From an uncultured Polaromonas sp. (GTDB lineage Bacteria > Pseudomonadota > Gammaproteobacteria > Burkholderiales > Burkholderiaceae), in NCBI GenBank assembly GCA_946479075.1, contig CAMLDT010000091.1, positions 1 to 13,301 on the forward strand: 13,301 bases of DNA, in the 5' to 3' direction. Below are positions 6,875 to 13,301 of this stretch, in pieces. Made by a program: the position numbers and the translations under genes. How positions within the stretch are numbered: position 1 is the first letter of the stretch; each line of letters starts with the position of its first letter. A model generated the notes under the pieces. It was given only the letters and a program-made list of their open reading frames with translations. It had not been told where the DNA came from and made no database searches.

Positions 6875-8230
6875 TTGAACGACTTACCCGCCGCTGTTTC
6901 TCCCCACCGTGTCGCCGTCATCGGCGGCGGCCCGGCCGGCCTGATGGCCGCCGAGGTGTTGTCTGGCGCTGGTGCGGCGCTGGAGGTGCAGGTGTTCGAC
7001 GCCATGCCCTCGGTGGGCCGCAAGTTTTTGCTGGCCGGCAAGGGCGGGCTCAACCTCACGCATTCGGAAGGGTCCGAGGCCTTCCTCAGCCGCTACGGCG
7101 AGCGCAGCGCGCAGATCGTGCCCTGGCTGTCCGCCTTCGGCCCGGATCAGCTGCGCGCCTGGGCCGCGGACCTTGGCGTGGAGACCTTTGTCGGCAGCTC
7201 GGGCCGGGTGTTTCCCAAGGACATGAAAGCCGCGCCGCTGCTGCGCGCCTGGCTGCAGCGCCTGCGCGGCGCCGGCGTGAAGTTTTCCATGCGGCACCGC
7301 TGGCTGGGCTGGGCCGACGACGGCGCGCTGAGATTTCAAACGCCCGCCGGCGAGACCACCTTCCAGGCCGACGCTGTGGTGCTGGCGCTGGGCGGCGGCA
7401 GCTGGGCGCGGCTGGGCTCGGACGGCGCCTGGGTGCCGCTGCTGGCCGAACGCGGCGTCGCCGTTGCGCCGCTGCAGCCCTCCAACTGCGGGTTTGATGT
7501 CGGTCCCGAGCCGCACGCGCTGGAAGCCGCGGAGCAGGGTGAAACCCGCCGTGAATTTTTTCGGGAGCTGGTGGGAAAAGGGCCGTCGCAGCAGCCAGGC
7601 TGGACCGAACATTTCGCCACCCGCTTCGCCGGCCAGCCCTTCAAGTCGGTGGCCATCAGCTTCACCGATTCCCAGGGCCGCAGCTTCAGCCGCAAGGGTG
7701 AGTTTGTCGCCACCGCCACCGGCGTGGAGGGCAGCCTGATTTATGCGGCATCCAGTCTGCTGCGCGATGAGATTGCTGCGCATGGCAGTGCGGTTTTCCA
7801 TCTTGATCTGTTGCCTGGCAAGTCGGCCGAACAGGTGCTGGTCGAGGTGCGGCATCCGCGGGGCTCGCGTTCGCTGTCCAGCCACCTCAAGAGCCGGCTC
7901 GGCATTGAAGGCATCAAGGCCGCCATGCTGCATGAACTGCTCGGCAAGGAGGCCATGAATGACCCGGTGCAACTGGCACACGCCATCAAGGCACTGCCCG
8001 TGCGTGTGGTGGCCACCCGCCCCATCGACGAAGCCATCAGCAGCGCAGGCGGTGTGCGCTTTGACGCGATGAACGCCCAGCTGCAAGTCACGGCGCTGGC
8101 GGGTGCGCCGGTGTTTTGTGCGGGCGAAATGCTGGATTGGGAAGCGCCGACCGGCGGCTACCTCCTGAGCGCCTGTTTTGCCAGCGGGCGTGTGGCGGGG
8201 CAGGGGGTACTGCGTCGCCTGGCCTTGTGA
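6875..8230 (+). CDS. HI0933-like NAD(P)/FAD-dependent oxidoreductase (TIGR03862-type flavoprotein)
   Basis: Probable cytoplasmic FAD-dependent oxidoreductase of the HI0933/BaiN-like family; the physiological substrate is unknown. The N-terminus has the Rossmann dinucleotide-binding motif VAVIGGGPAGLMAAE (Gly17-Gly19-Gly22), followed by the family signature GRKFLLAGKGGLNLTHSE. VVLALGGGSWARLGSDG is the second glycine-rich strand, and GEMLDWEAPTGGYLLSACFA near the C-terminus is the terminal FAD-contact motif. I place the start at the TTG at 6875, giving 451 residues, because the only longer option (TTG at 6785) would translate the dispersed repeat and no in-frame ATG precedes the Rossmann motif. 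There is no obvious ribosome binding site, so the start is uncertain. It has its own gap on both sides and is probably a single-gene transcript. Confidence 0.88.
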   Translation: MNDLPAAVSPHRVAVIGGGPAGLMAAEVLSGAGAALEVQVFDAMPSVGRKFLLAGKGGLNLTHSEGSEAFLSRYGERSAQIVPWLSAFGPDQLRAWAADLGVETFVGSSGRVFPKDMKAAPLLRAWLQRLRGAGVKFSMRHRWLGWADDGALRFQTPAGETTFQADAVVLALGGGSWARLGSDGAWVPLLAERGVAVAPLQPSNCGFDVGPEPHALEAAEQGETRREFFRELVGKGPSQQPGWTEHFATRFAGQPFKSVAISFTDSQGRSFSRKGEFVATATGVEGSLIYAASSLLRDEIAAHGSAVFHLDLLPGKSAEQVLVEVRHPRGSRSLSSHLKSRLGIEGIKAAMLHELLGKEAMNDPVQLAHAIKALPVRVVATRPIDEAISSAGGVRFDAMNAQLQVTALAGAPVFCAGEMLDWEAPTGGYLLSACFASGRVAGQGVLRRLAL

Positions 8231-8328
8231 TGGGTTCCCGCCTGGAATAGCCCGCATCCGTCAGGGTAAAAACGCATGAAGCCGTCCAGAGAGCCGATGC
8301 ATACTGGACTTTAACTTTCTGGAGCCTC

Positions 8329-10485
8329 GTGAAACCGCTGCTTATTCCCAGCATCCGCTCCAGACTGGCCATCCTGACGATTCTGAGCATGGCGCCGGCT
8401 TTTTTGATGGCGAGTCTGGTGCTGGTCCACGACTACCGTCAGCGGCAGGCGGAACTGATCGAGGGTTCGGTCCTTTCTGCCCGGACCCTGTCGCACCTGA
8501 TTGACCGCGAGCTTGGCACCGCGCAGGTATCCCTGCAGGTCCTGGCCGTATCGCCCTCGCTGCAGACGCAGGACTATGCGGCCTTTCAGCGGCAGGCGCA
8601 GGAAGTGCTCAAGCGCGGCTTCATCAACAACGTGGCCCTGATCGATCCTTCGGGTCAGCAGGTCATGAACACCGCCATTCCTTATGGCCAGCCTTTGCCG
8701 AAAACCGGTGTGATGGACCTGATGCGGCGGGTGGTGGCGACGGGGCAGCCGGAGGTGTCCGGCGTGGTTACGGGGGCCGCGCTCAAGCGGCCTTTGATCA
8801 GCGTGATGGTTCCGGTGTTTTCGGGCCAAACCGTCACCCACGCGATGTCGGGGGTGATTCTTCCCGATCATTTCGGGAAAATGCTGGACAGTTATGGCCT
8901 GCCTGAAGACCGGATCACGGTGATCTTCGACAAATCCGAGAGTGTGGTGGCGCGGTCGCACGAGCCGCAGCTGTATCTCGGCAAGCCTGTTGCGGCGGGT
9001 CTGCACGAGCGGCTGAAACAGGTGAACGAAGGGGCCTTCGAGCTACTGTCCCTGGAAGGTGTGACGGTGCTCAGCGCTTTTTCGCGTTCGGTCAGCAGCG
9101 GATGGGGCGTGGCCATTGGTATTCCTGTGAGTGTGCTGACCAAGGACCTGCGGCAGTCCATGGGTATTCTTCTTGGCGTTGGGCTGCTTCTGCTGGGCCT
9201 GGGTGTACTCAGCGCCTGGTTGCTCGGTGGTCGAATTGCGGGCGCGGTGCGTGCACTTCAGAAACCGGCGCTTGAACTTGGGCTGGGGCGGCGCATTGAG
9301 GTTCCGCAACTGGGCATCAGGGAGGTCAACGAGGTGGGGGCCGCACTGACCAAGGCCTCCGAGCTGCTGCGGTCTGCGCGCGGCGACCTGTCCGACAACG
9401 AGGCTCGCCTGCGCAGCATGGTGGAATCAGCCACCGACGCGATCATCGCCGTGGATGCGCAACAGTTGATCGTGATGTTCAATGCTGCAGCCACCACCAT
9501 GTTTGGCTGTCCGGCGGCGCAGGCCATGGGTCTGCCCCTTGACCGGTTTATCCCTGAACGCTTTCACAGCCAGAATGCCGAGATCTTCGAGCGCCACAGG
9601 GCCACGCGGGTGGATTTGGGACAAGCGGCCGGCGGCGTGACCGTCGTGACGGTGGGCCTGCGTATGAATGGCGAGGAGTTTCCTGCCGAGGTGTCTTTTT
9701 CAAGCGTGCTCAAGGCCGGGGGCATGTTGTACACCCTGATCATTCGCGACGTGACCAGCCGCGTGCGCGCCTACAAGGCGCTGGAGCGCAGCAACCTTGA
9801 TCTGCAGCAGTTCGCCTATGTCGCCTCCCACGACCTGAAAACACCCTTGCGATCCATCGGCGGGTTCGTGCAGCTGCTTGAGCGCAACTATGGGCACAAG
9901 CTCGATGAAAAAGCCCTGTCCTTGATTCATCGCACCACCGCCGCCGTTGCACGGCTTGAACAGCTCACGGAAGACCTGCTGTCTTACGCCAGGCTGGAAA
10001 CCCAGGGCTTGCAGTTCGAGTCGGTTGACATGGCGGGCGTGGCGCAGGATGTGGTCCAGATGCTCGACGATGTCATCCGGGGAGCGGGGGCGACGGTCAC
10101 GGTGCACGAGCTTCCCGTTGTCCGCGGTGACCGAACGCAGCTGGCACAGTTGCTGATGAACCTGGTGGGCAATGGCATCAAATACTGCCGTGATCGGGCA
10201 CCGCAGGTTGAACTGAGTGCCGTGCGCAAGGACGGGGAGTGGGTGTTTTCGGTCAAGGACAACGGCATTGGCATCGACCCGCGCCATCGTGAAAAGGTCT
10301 TCGAGGTGTTCAAGCGCCTGCACAGTCAGAACGAATACCCCGGAACAGGCATTGGTCTTGCCATTTGCCGCCGCGTGGTCGAAAGTCACAGCGGCAGGAT
10401 CTGGATTGCTGATCATGCTGGACCCGGCACGACCTTCAGTTTTACACTGTCCCCAGACCTACCCGGACCTCCTCATGAAGCTTGA
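8329..10485 (+). CDS. Membrane sensor histidine kinase (extracytoplasmic sensor, HAMP-like, PAS, HisKA, HATPase)
   Basis: Inner-membrane two-component sensor of 718 residues starting at GTG 8329, with GGAG four bases before it. Transmembrane segment 1 spans about residues 13-33 and segment 2 about 278-300 (GILLGVGLLLLGLGVLSAWLL). The roughly 240 residues between them form a periplasmic sensor of probable Cache type. A HAMP-like linker follows, then a PAS domain (about 360-480, from MVESATDAIIAVD). The HisKA box is FAYVASHDLKTPLRSIGGF with phospho-acceptor His501. The ATPase domain shows N box LLMNLVGNGIKYC, G1 KDNGIGID and G2 GTGIGLAICRRVVESH. The H-box style resembles phytochrome-type kinases that pair with Rcp1-like regulators, which fits the next gene, overlapping by 11 bases. 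The ligand cannot be read from sequence. Confidence 0.93.
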   Translation: MKPLLIPSIRSRLAILTILSMAPAFLMASLVLVHDYRQRQAELIEGSVLSARTLSHLIDRELGTAQVSLQVLAVSPSLQTQDYAAFQRQAQEVLKRGFINNVALIDPSGQQVMNTAIPYGQPLPKTGVMDLMRRVVATGQPEVSGVVTGAALKRPLISVMVPVFSGQTVTHAMSGVILPDHFGKMLDSYGLPEDRITVIFDKSESVVARSHEPQLYLGKPVAAGLHERLKQVNEGAFELLSLEGVTVLSAFSRSVSSGWGVAIGIPVSVLTKDLRQSMGILLGVGLLLLGLGVLSAWLLGGRIAGAVRALQKPALELGLGRRIEVPQLGIREVNEVGAALTKASELLRSARGDLSDNEARLRSMVESATDAIIAVDAQQLIVMFNAAATTMFGCPAAQAMGLPLDRFIPERFHSQNAEIFERHRATRVDLGQAAGGVTVVTVGLRMNGEEFPAEVSFSSVLKAGGMLYTLIIRDVTSRVRAYKALERSNLDLQQFAYVASHDLKTPLRSIGGFVQLLERNYGHKLDEKALSLIHRTTAAVARLEQLTEDLLSYARLETQGLQFESVDMAGVAQDVVQMLDDVIRGAGATVTVHELPVVRGDRTQLAQLLMNLVGNGIKYCRDRAPQVELSAVRKDGEWVFSVKDNGIGIDPRHREKVFEVFKRLHSQNEYPGTGIGLAICRRVVESHSGRIWIADHAGPGTTFSFTLSPDLPGPPHEA

Positions 10486-10939
10486 ACCTCTCGCCAAGTC
10501 CCGCATTGCGGAAATCCTGCTTGTGGAAGACAACGACGACGACGTGTTCCTGACCCGTGAAGCCTTCGATGCAGCCAGTTTGCGCGTCAATCTGCACCAC
10601 GTGGACAACGGCGAAAAATGCTTGCAATTCCTGCGCCGTGAGGGCGTTTATGCGGGGGCCCCTGCGCCTGACCTGATCCTGCTGGACATGCACATGCCGG
10701 TGATGGATGGCCATGAGGTGCTGGCGGAAATCGTCAAGGACGACAAGCTGCGGCACCTGCCTGTGGTGGTGCTCACCACCTCGTATGAAGCGGCCGACAT
10801 CCGGAAGATGTACGACCTGCGCTGCAACTCCTACATCACCAAACCGGTGGACTTCGAGAATTTTGTCAAGATGATTGCGCAACTGAGCGGGTACTGGTTG
10901 ACCGTGGTGGTGGTGCCGGACCACCCGACACTCAGCTAG
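10475..10939 (+). CDS. Rcp1-like single-domain response regulator
   Basis: Receiver-only protein of 154 residues, probably phosphorylated by the kinase encoded immediately upstream. The ATG at 10475 overlaps the kinase stop by 11 bases, implying translational coupling; longer versions of this frame would lie deep inside the kinase gene. Receiver hallmarks are the acidic cluster ILLVEDNDDD (residues 14-23), phospho-acceptor Asp71 in LILLDMHMPVMDG, the switch threonine in VVVLTTS (101-102), and Lys123 in ITKPVDFENF. There is no output domain, so it must act by protein-protein contact or as a phosphorelay intermediate. The longer loop before LILLD is typical of the Rcp1 subgroup rather than CheY. 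Confidence 0.93.
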   Translation: MKLEPLAKSRIAEILLVEDNDDDVFLTREAFDAASLRVNLHHVDNGEKCLQFLRREGVYAGAPAPDLILLDMHMPVMDGHEVLAEIVKDDKLRHLPVVVLTTSYEAADIRKMYDLRCNSYITKPVDFENFVKMIAQLSGYWLTVVVVPDHPTLS

Positions 10940-10946
10940 GCGCCTC

Positions 10947-11228
10947 ATGATTGTGCGTTTCCACATCGACCCCGCCATCGGCGACGGCTTTGAATACCGG
11001 GTGACTTACGAAGGCGAAGATCTCTACGCCGACACCGGGCTGGAGAACATCGAGGCCTGCATCGTCGCTGCCACCGAAGGGCTCGGCCAGGACGCCGTAG
11101 CCGCCGAGGTGGCGTACAAGGGCATCATCAGCGGCACCTACCCGCTGGCCTCGCTGGCGCTGGTGTCGGCGCAAATTGCGCAACATGCGGCGCAGAGCAC
11201 GGAGGCGGTGGAAGAGGTGCTGCGGTAA
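10947..11228 (+). CDS. Small protein of unknown function downstream of the two-component pair
   Basis: A 93-residue protein beginning MIVRFHIDPAIGDGFEYRVT. It starts seven bases after the response-regulator stop, so it is probably co-transcribed with the kinase and regulator. It has no signal peptide, membrane segment or cysteine pair; the first half looks like short beta strands and the second half like helices (LASLALVSAQIAQHAAQ). I do not recognise the family. The base composition matches its upstream neighbours, and it is the last gene before the lower-GC islet. There is no strong ribosome binding site. The reading frame is probably real because of its spacing and codon use. Confidence 0.65.
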   Translation: MIVRFHIDPAIGDGFEYRVTYEGEDLYADTGLENIEACIVAATEGLGQDAVAAEVAYKGIISGTYPLASLALVSAQIAQHAAQSTEAVEEVLR

Positions 11229-11316
11229 AGCTCGCTGCTGTGTGGTCTGCGGACGCAGTCATCCCGCTCGTTGCTCTAACCTACAACGAATACCGACAAT
11301 AATGTTAAGCATCCGA

Positions 11317-11335
11317 CCCTTAAGTGGCTTAAGGG
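11317..11335. other. Perfect 8-bp hairpin in the gap after the signalling operon
   Basis: CCCTTAAG-TGG-CTTAAGGG forms a perfect stem with a three-base loop. It lies between the convergent small gene (ending 11228) and the SEFIR gene (ending 11387), where a bidirectional terminator would be expected, but neither side has a run of T. Besides this and the hairpin at 11362-11380, nothing recognisable is visible in the 158-base gap. Confidence 0.4.
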
Positions 11336-11361
11336 GAACGCATCTCTTCTGCCTAGGGACC

Positions 11362-11380
11362 GGTGTCTGAAAATAACACC
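11362..11380. repeat. GGTGT/ACACC hairpin at the 3' side of the SEFIR gene
   Basis: GGTGT and ACACC pair around a nine-base AT-rich loop, seven bases from the SEFIR stop codon. Every base of the 15-base hairpin at 12550-12564, upstream of the same gene, can be aligned within it with four extra bases. On the minus strand it follows the stop directly and could act as a weak terminator. Confidence 0.35.
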
Positions 11381-11386
11381 AACCAA

Positions 11387-12487
11387 CTAACGTAAAGGTT
11401 CTGCCGCTTTGTAGTCTAGATCCTCAGGGGTAATCTCTGAGGCGGATCGAAATACGATGTTTTTCAACTCCAAGGCGAAGTCAGAAGTCGGGACAGTTTT
11501 TGCAACGTGTTTACCTGGTTCGACGAAGTAAGGAGCTAAGTAATATTTTTGATGCTTCTCAAACCGGGCTTGAAATACTGTAGGACTATCTAAGTTGGTG
11601 CCGGTCCCAGCTTCGGCATAACAACCTCTGCTTTGAAAAATAATTTTCTGTCCGTCTTTGGTGTCTTCGCTTGAGGCCAGTCTGCGTGTGACATGCTCAA
11701 CGTCCGAAGATATATTTACCGCAAAAGCACCTTGCTTCTTTCCTTGAATGAACGAAACACGCAACTCGCCGGCGCTGTCACTATTTCCGAATCGCTCCCG
11801 CCAACCTTCAAATATTTTCTGGGCAGCATCTTGGTTCTCAAAACCGAAACCTAGTATGGGAATGTCTGTATCCTTAACTACCCCCAGATACAAGCCCCTC
11901 CATTTGGCGACATCCCATAGAGCGCGATCAATTGGCGACGCCAGCAGCATTGCGGGAGTGGACTTTACGTCCTTTTCAGGAAGCGGTGCGAGGCGCTCTG
12001 CGGACAGGTTCCGCATTTTTCCTAGTACAGGTCGCCGAACGATTTTTTGATCGGTAAGTCGCCCGTATAGCGAGTCATAGCCAACTGCTTTACTGACGTT
12101 GTAGTACGTTGCATCTCTTAGTGGTCGAGGTGTAAATCGGCGGTCTGCAAAGTCAAAAATGACGGGGATGAATTTGACATTTTTCCCTTCACTTTCATAA
12201 AGGTCGCTAACGATCATTCCTCCTTCCCACTTCGCCCCCAAACCTGTACCGGTTCTTTCAGTGCCATCAAATCGCTTTGCATACGGTTCGGTGCAAACAA
12301 CTAGAACAAATTTTGCGTTACGTACTTTTCTATCCATCCATTGAGGCCACCCTTCAGGAGGAGACTCTTCATATTGATCAATATCACAATTGACTCCCTC
12401 GGATCGCAATTTGTCCGCAAGCGCCCGTACTTTTTCCATATGTTCCGTGGAGTCGTGGCTATAACTAATAAAAACTTCGTCGCTCAT
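11387..12487 (-). CDS. SEFIR-domain (TIR-related) protein with unrecognised C-terminal domain, candidate defence gene
   Basis: A protein of 366 residues from the ATG at 12487; a TTG at 12502 would add five residues but is less likely. Residues about 4-150 are a SEFIR domain: VFISYSHDS (5-13), the helix MEKVRALADKLRSEGVNCDID, EGWPQWM (45-51), FVLVVCTEPYAKRFDG (60-75), GLGAKWEGGMI (82-92, with Glu88 as candidate functional residue), FIPVIFD, and the closing YDSLYGRLTDQ. SEFIR domains are TIR relatives, and bacterial SEFIR proteins have been reported in antiphage defence. Residues about 190-366 (GLYLGVV, PILGFGFENQDAAQKIFEGW onward) form a second domain I cannot name. There is no signal peptide or membrane segment. 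Three 60-base blocks checked in and around the gene are 43-48% G+C against about 67% for a block of the AddA-like gene, which suggests horizontal acquisition. The antiphage role is inference. Confidence 0.85.
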   Translation of the reverse strand: MSDEVFISYSHDSTEHMEKVRALADKLRSEGVNCDIDQYEESPPEGWPQWMDRKVRNAKFVLVVCTEPYAKRFDGTERTGTGLGAKWEGGMIVSDLYESEGKNVKFIPVIFDFADRRFTPRPLRDATYYNVSKAVGYDSLYGRLTDQKIVRRPVLGKMRNLSAERLAPLPEKDVKSTPAMLLASPIDRALWDVAKWRGLYLGVVKDTDIPILGFGFENQDAAQKIFEGWRERFGNSDSAGELRVSFIQGKKQGAFAVNISSDVEHVTRRLASSEDTKDGQKIIFQSRGCYAEAGTGTNLDSPTVFQARFEKHQKYYLAPYFVEPGKHVAKTVPTSDFALELKNIVFRSASEITPEDLDYKAAEPLR

Positions 12488-12540
12488 TTTTTGTCTCGGC
12501 AATTCAAGGTTATTTGGATCCGTGGGGGCGTGCTCGTCCT

Positions 12541-12586
12541 GTCAAAAATGGTGTCGAAAACACCGCAACGATGCTGATTTTTTGAC
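12541..12586. other. Nested inverted repeats upstream of the SEFIR gene
   Basis: Outer arms GTCAAAAA (12541-12548) and TTTTTGAC (12579-12586) enclose a hairpin GGTGT-CGAAA-ACACC (12550-12564). On the minus strand, toward the SEFIR gene, the inner hairpin is followed by ATTTTTGAC, so it resembles a short intrinsic terminator or attenuator. A perfect -35-like TTGACA (minus strand, 12540-12545) overlaps it, but no matching -10 is seen. The rest of the 12488-12784 gap holds nothing I recognise. Confidence 0.4.
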
Positions 12587-12784
12587 GTATTACCGAAGGA
12601 TCATATGTGACACACTCTTCTGTGTAACTGAAGTGCGAAATAGGCGAGGAGAGGGTGCTTGGGCCGATTGGAGGGCGGTGGGACAAGATCGGTACGTACC
12701 AAAGGGCATCCCTTGGGCATACCTCCGCATTTAAGCCTTGTCGCAATCCCTTATCGATGGATGAAGGGACACACTCAAGTGATA

Positions 12785-12811
12785 CAAAACCGGAGCGGGA
12801 AGCCGTTCCGG
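12785..12811 (-). terminator. Intrinsic terminator downstream of ffs
   Basis: On the minus strand, CCGGAACGG-CTTC-CCGCTCCGG forms a 9-bp GC-rich stem with one G-U pair and a four-base loop, followed directly by TTTTG. It lies about 43 bases after the mature 3' end of the SRP RNA and before the SEFIR gene on the same strand. It should end the ffs precursor and insulate the SEFIR gene. Confidence 0.75.
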
Positions 12812-12816
12812 GCTTG

Positions 12817-12840
12817 AAACCCAAATGAATACTCGGGTTT
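12817..12840 (-). other. Hairpin in the ffs 3' trailer
   Basis: AAACCC and GGGTTT pair over 6 bp with a 12-base loop between the mature SRP RNA and its terminator. It could be a processing or secondary termination structure in the trailer. Confidence 0.35.
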
Positions 12841-12853
12841 AGATGAATAAGGT

Positions 12854-12947
12854 GACGGACCTTGACCCCGGCACTGGCTCCGCAGTTAGGGCTGCTTGGT
12901 TCCCCACCTGACCCGGTTGGCCGCTTCACCATGCGGGAAGGCCCGTC
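12854..12947 (-). ncRNA. ffs: 4.5S RNA, bacterial small signal recognition particle RNA
   Basis: RNA scaffold of the signal recognition particle, which with Ffh targets membrane and exported proteins to the translocase. On the minus strand the apical domain reads CCGGGTCAGGTGGGGAACCA then AGCAGCC, matching the conserved GGUCAGG, GGAA tetraloop and AAGCAGCC elements of 4.5S RNA. The ends close in a 10-bp helix: GACGGGCCTT at the 5' end pairs with AAGGTCCGTC at the 3' end with one G-U pair, fixing a length of about 94 nucleotides. A -10 TACAAT lies seven bases before the 5' end, and an intrinsic terminator follows the 3' end. dnaX is divergent on the other side; in B. subtilis the SRP RNA gene also neighbours dnaX. 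The ends could differ by a few bases. Confidence 0.95.
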
Positions 12948-12954
12948 ACTGACT

Positions 12955-12982
12955 ATTGTAAGGGCGGGGGGCCGGACTTAAA
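12955..12982 (-). promoter_or_regulatory. ffs promoter (sigma-70 type)
   Basis: On the minus strand TACAAT (12955-12960) matches the -10 consensus at five of six positions, and TTTAAG (12977-12982) is a partial -35 at 16-base spacing. The predicted start, about seven bases downstream, coincides with the first base of the SRP RNA terminal helix, which supports the call. A strong core -10 fits a highly expressed stable RNA. Confidence 0.65.
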
Positions 12983-13039
12983 GGCCAGTGCACATAAAAA
13001 CCCCGCTGGCGGTCAGCCTGAGGCGCGCCGGTCGCACCT

Positions 13040-13045
13040 TAGAAT
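13040..13045 (+). promoter_or_regulatory. Possible dnaX promoter -10 element
   Basis: TAGAAT lies six bases before the dnaX ATG. If used, transcription would begin at or within a base or two of the start codon, giving a leaderless mRNA; consistent with this, no ribosome binding site is visible before the ATG. The -35 region is poor, so this is tentative. Confidence 0.35.
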
Positions 13046-13051
13046 CATCCC

Positions 13052-13301
13052 ATGTCCTACCTCGTGCTTGCCCGCAAATACCGCCCCCGGAATTTTTCTG
13101 AAATGGTGGGGCAGTCGCATGTGGTGCAGGCATTGAGCAATGCGCTGGAGACCCAGCGCCTGCACCACGCCTACCTGTTCACCGGCACGCGTGGCGTTGG
13201 CAAAACCACGATCTCGCGCATCCTCGCCAAGTCGCTCAACTGCCTCGGCCCGGACGGGCAGGGCGGCATCACGGCCACGCCTTGCGGCGTGTGCCAGGCC
13301 T
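13052..13301 (+). CDS. dnaX: DNA polymerase III subunit gamma/tau, N-terminal fragment
   Basis: ATPase of the clamp-loader complex that places the sliding clamp on DNA during replication. Only the first 83 codons are present; the gene continues past the right edge. The protein begins MSYLVLARKYRPRNFSEMVG, the near-invariant DnaX start, followed by HHAYLFTGTRGVGKTTISRI with the Walker A motif at residues 45-52 (Lys51, Thr52). Cys64, Cys78 and Cys81 are the first ligands of the zinc-binding module. Whether a frameshift site produces a short gamma form cannot be seen here. It is divergent from ffs, with about 100 bases shared for the two promoters. Confidence 0.97.
   Translation, partial: MSYLVLARKYRPRNFSEMVGQSHVVQALSNALETQRLHHAYLFTGTRGVGKTTISRILAKSLNCLGPDGQGGITATPCGVCQA

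Noticed and set aside
10217..10474. Upstream extension of the response regulator into the kinase gene
   Set aside because: It is out of frame with the kinase ATPase domain, which is clearly coding there, and the receiver fold begins just after the ATG at 10475.
12522..12734. 70-codon plus-strand frame starting at GTG
   Set aside because: It has no ribosome binding site and no recognisable motif, and it overlaps the inverted repeats upstream of the SEFIR gene. A remnant of a real gene cannot be excluded.
11229..12784. Search for a transposase, integrase, tRNA or target-site duplication bounding the SEFIR islet
   Set aside because: None was found by eye; I saw no convincing direct repeat at the edges and no copy of the ffs 3' end at the left side.
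12510..12932. 140-codon minus-strand frame between dnaX and the SEFIR gene
   Set aside because: It runs straight through the SRP RNA, its trailer and its terminator, and its product resembles nothing I recognise.

Overview
The window looks like a chromosomal segment of a high-GC betaproteobacterium of the order Burkholderiales, most likely Comamonadaceae (a Polaromonas-, Rhodoferax- or Variovorax-like organism). This rests on the protein sequences, on trxA-rho lying next to a divergent AddB/AddA-type nuclease-helicase pair, and on three dispersed palindromic repeats that I recall, without a search, as typical of this family. Both ends cut through genes: rho at the left and dnaX at the right.

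Layout. (1) 1-680, minus strand: thioredoxin trxA followed by the first codons of rho, the same order as in E. coli; the leader between them holds several hairpins. (2) 793-6695, plus strand: a two-gene operon with a 4-bp ATGA overlap. It encodes an AddB-like PD-(D/E)XK nuclease with iron-sulfur cysteines and an AddA-like UvrD/RecB helicase-nuclease, which together should process double-strand breaks for recombination. The helicase gene carries two different dispersed repeats inside its reading frame. (3) 6781-6845: an intergenic repeat with terminator-like folding, then a HI0933-like flavoprotein. (4) 8329-11228: a membrane sensor histidine kinase, an overlapping Rcp1-like single-domain response regulator, and a small unknown protein, probably one transcript. 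(5) About 11229-12780: a lower-GC accessory islet with one clear gene, a SEFIR-domain (TIR-related) protein on the minus strand with an unrecognised C-terminal domain, a candidate antiphage defence gene. (6) 12785-12982, minus strand: a 4.5S/SRP RNA gene (ffs) complete with promoter, closed terminal helix and downstream intrinsic terminator. (7) 13052 onward, plus strand: the start of dnaX, divergent from ffs.

Most of the window is housekeeping: redox and transcription termination, recombinational repair, two-component signalling, protein targeting and DNA replication. The points worth pursuing are the SEFIR islet placed between the signalling operon and ffs-dnaX, and the in-frame repeat insertions in the AddA-like helicase. 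I saw no transposase, integrase, tRNA, rRNA or CRISPR array.
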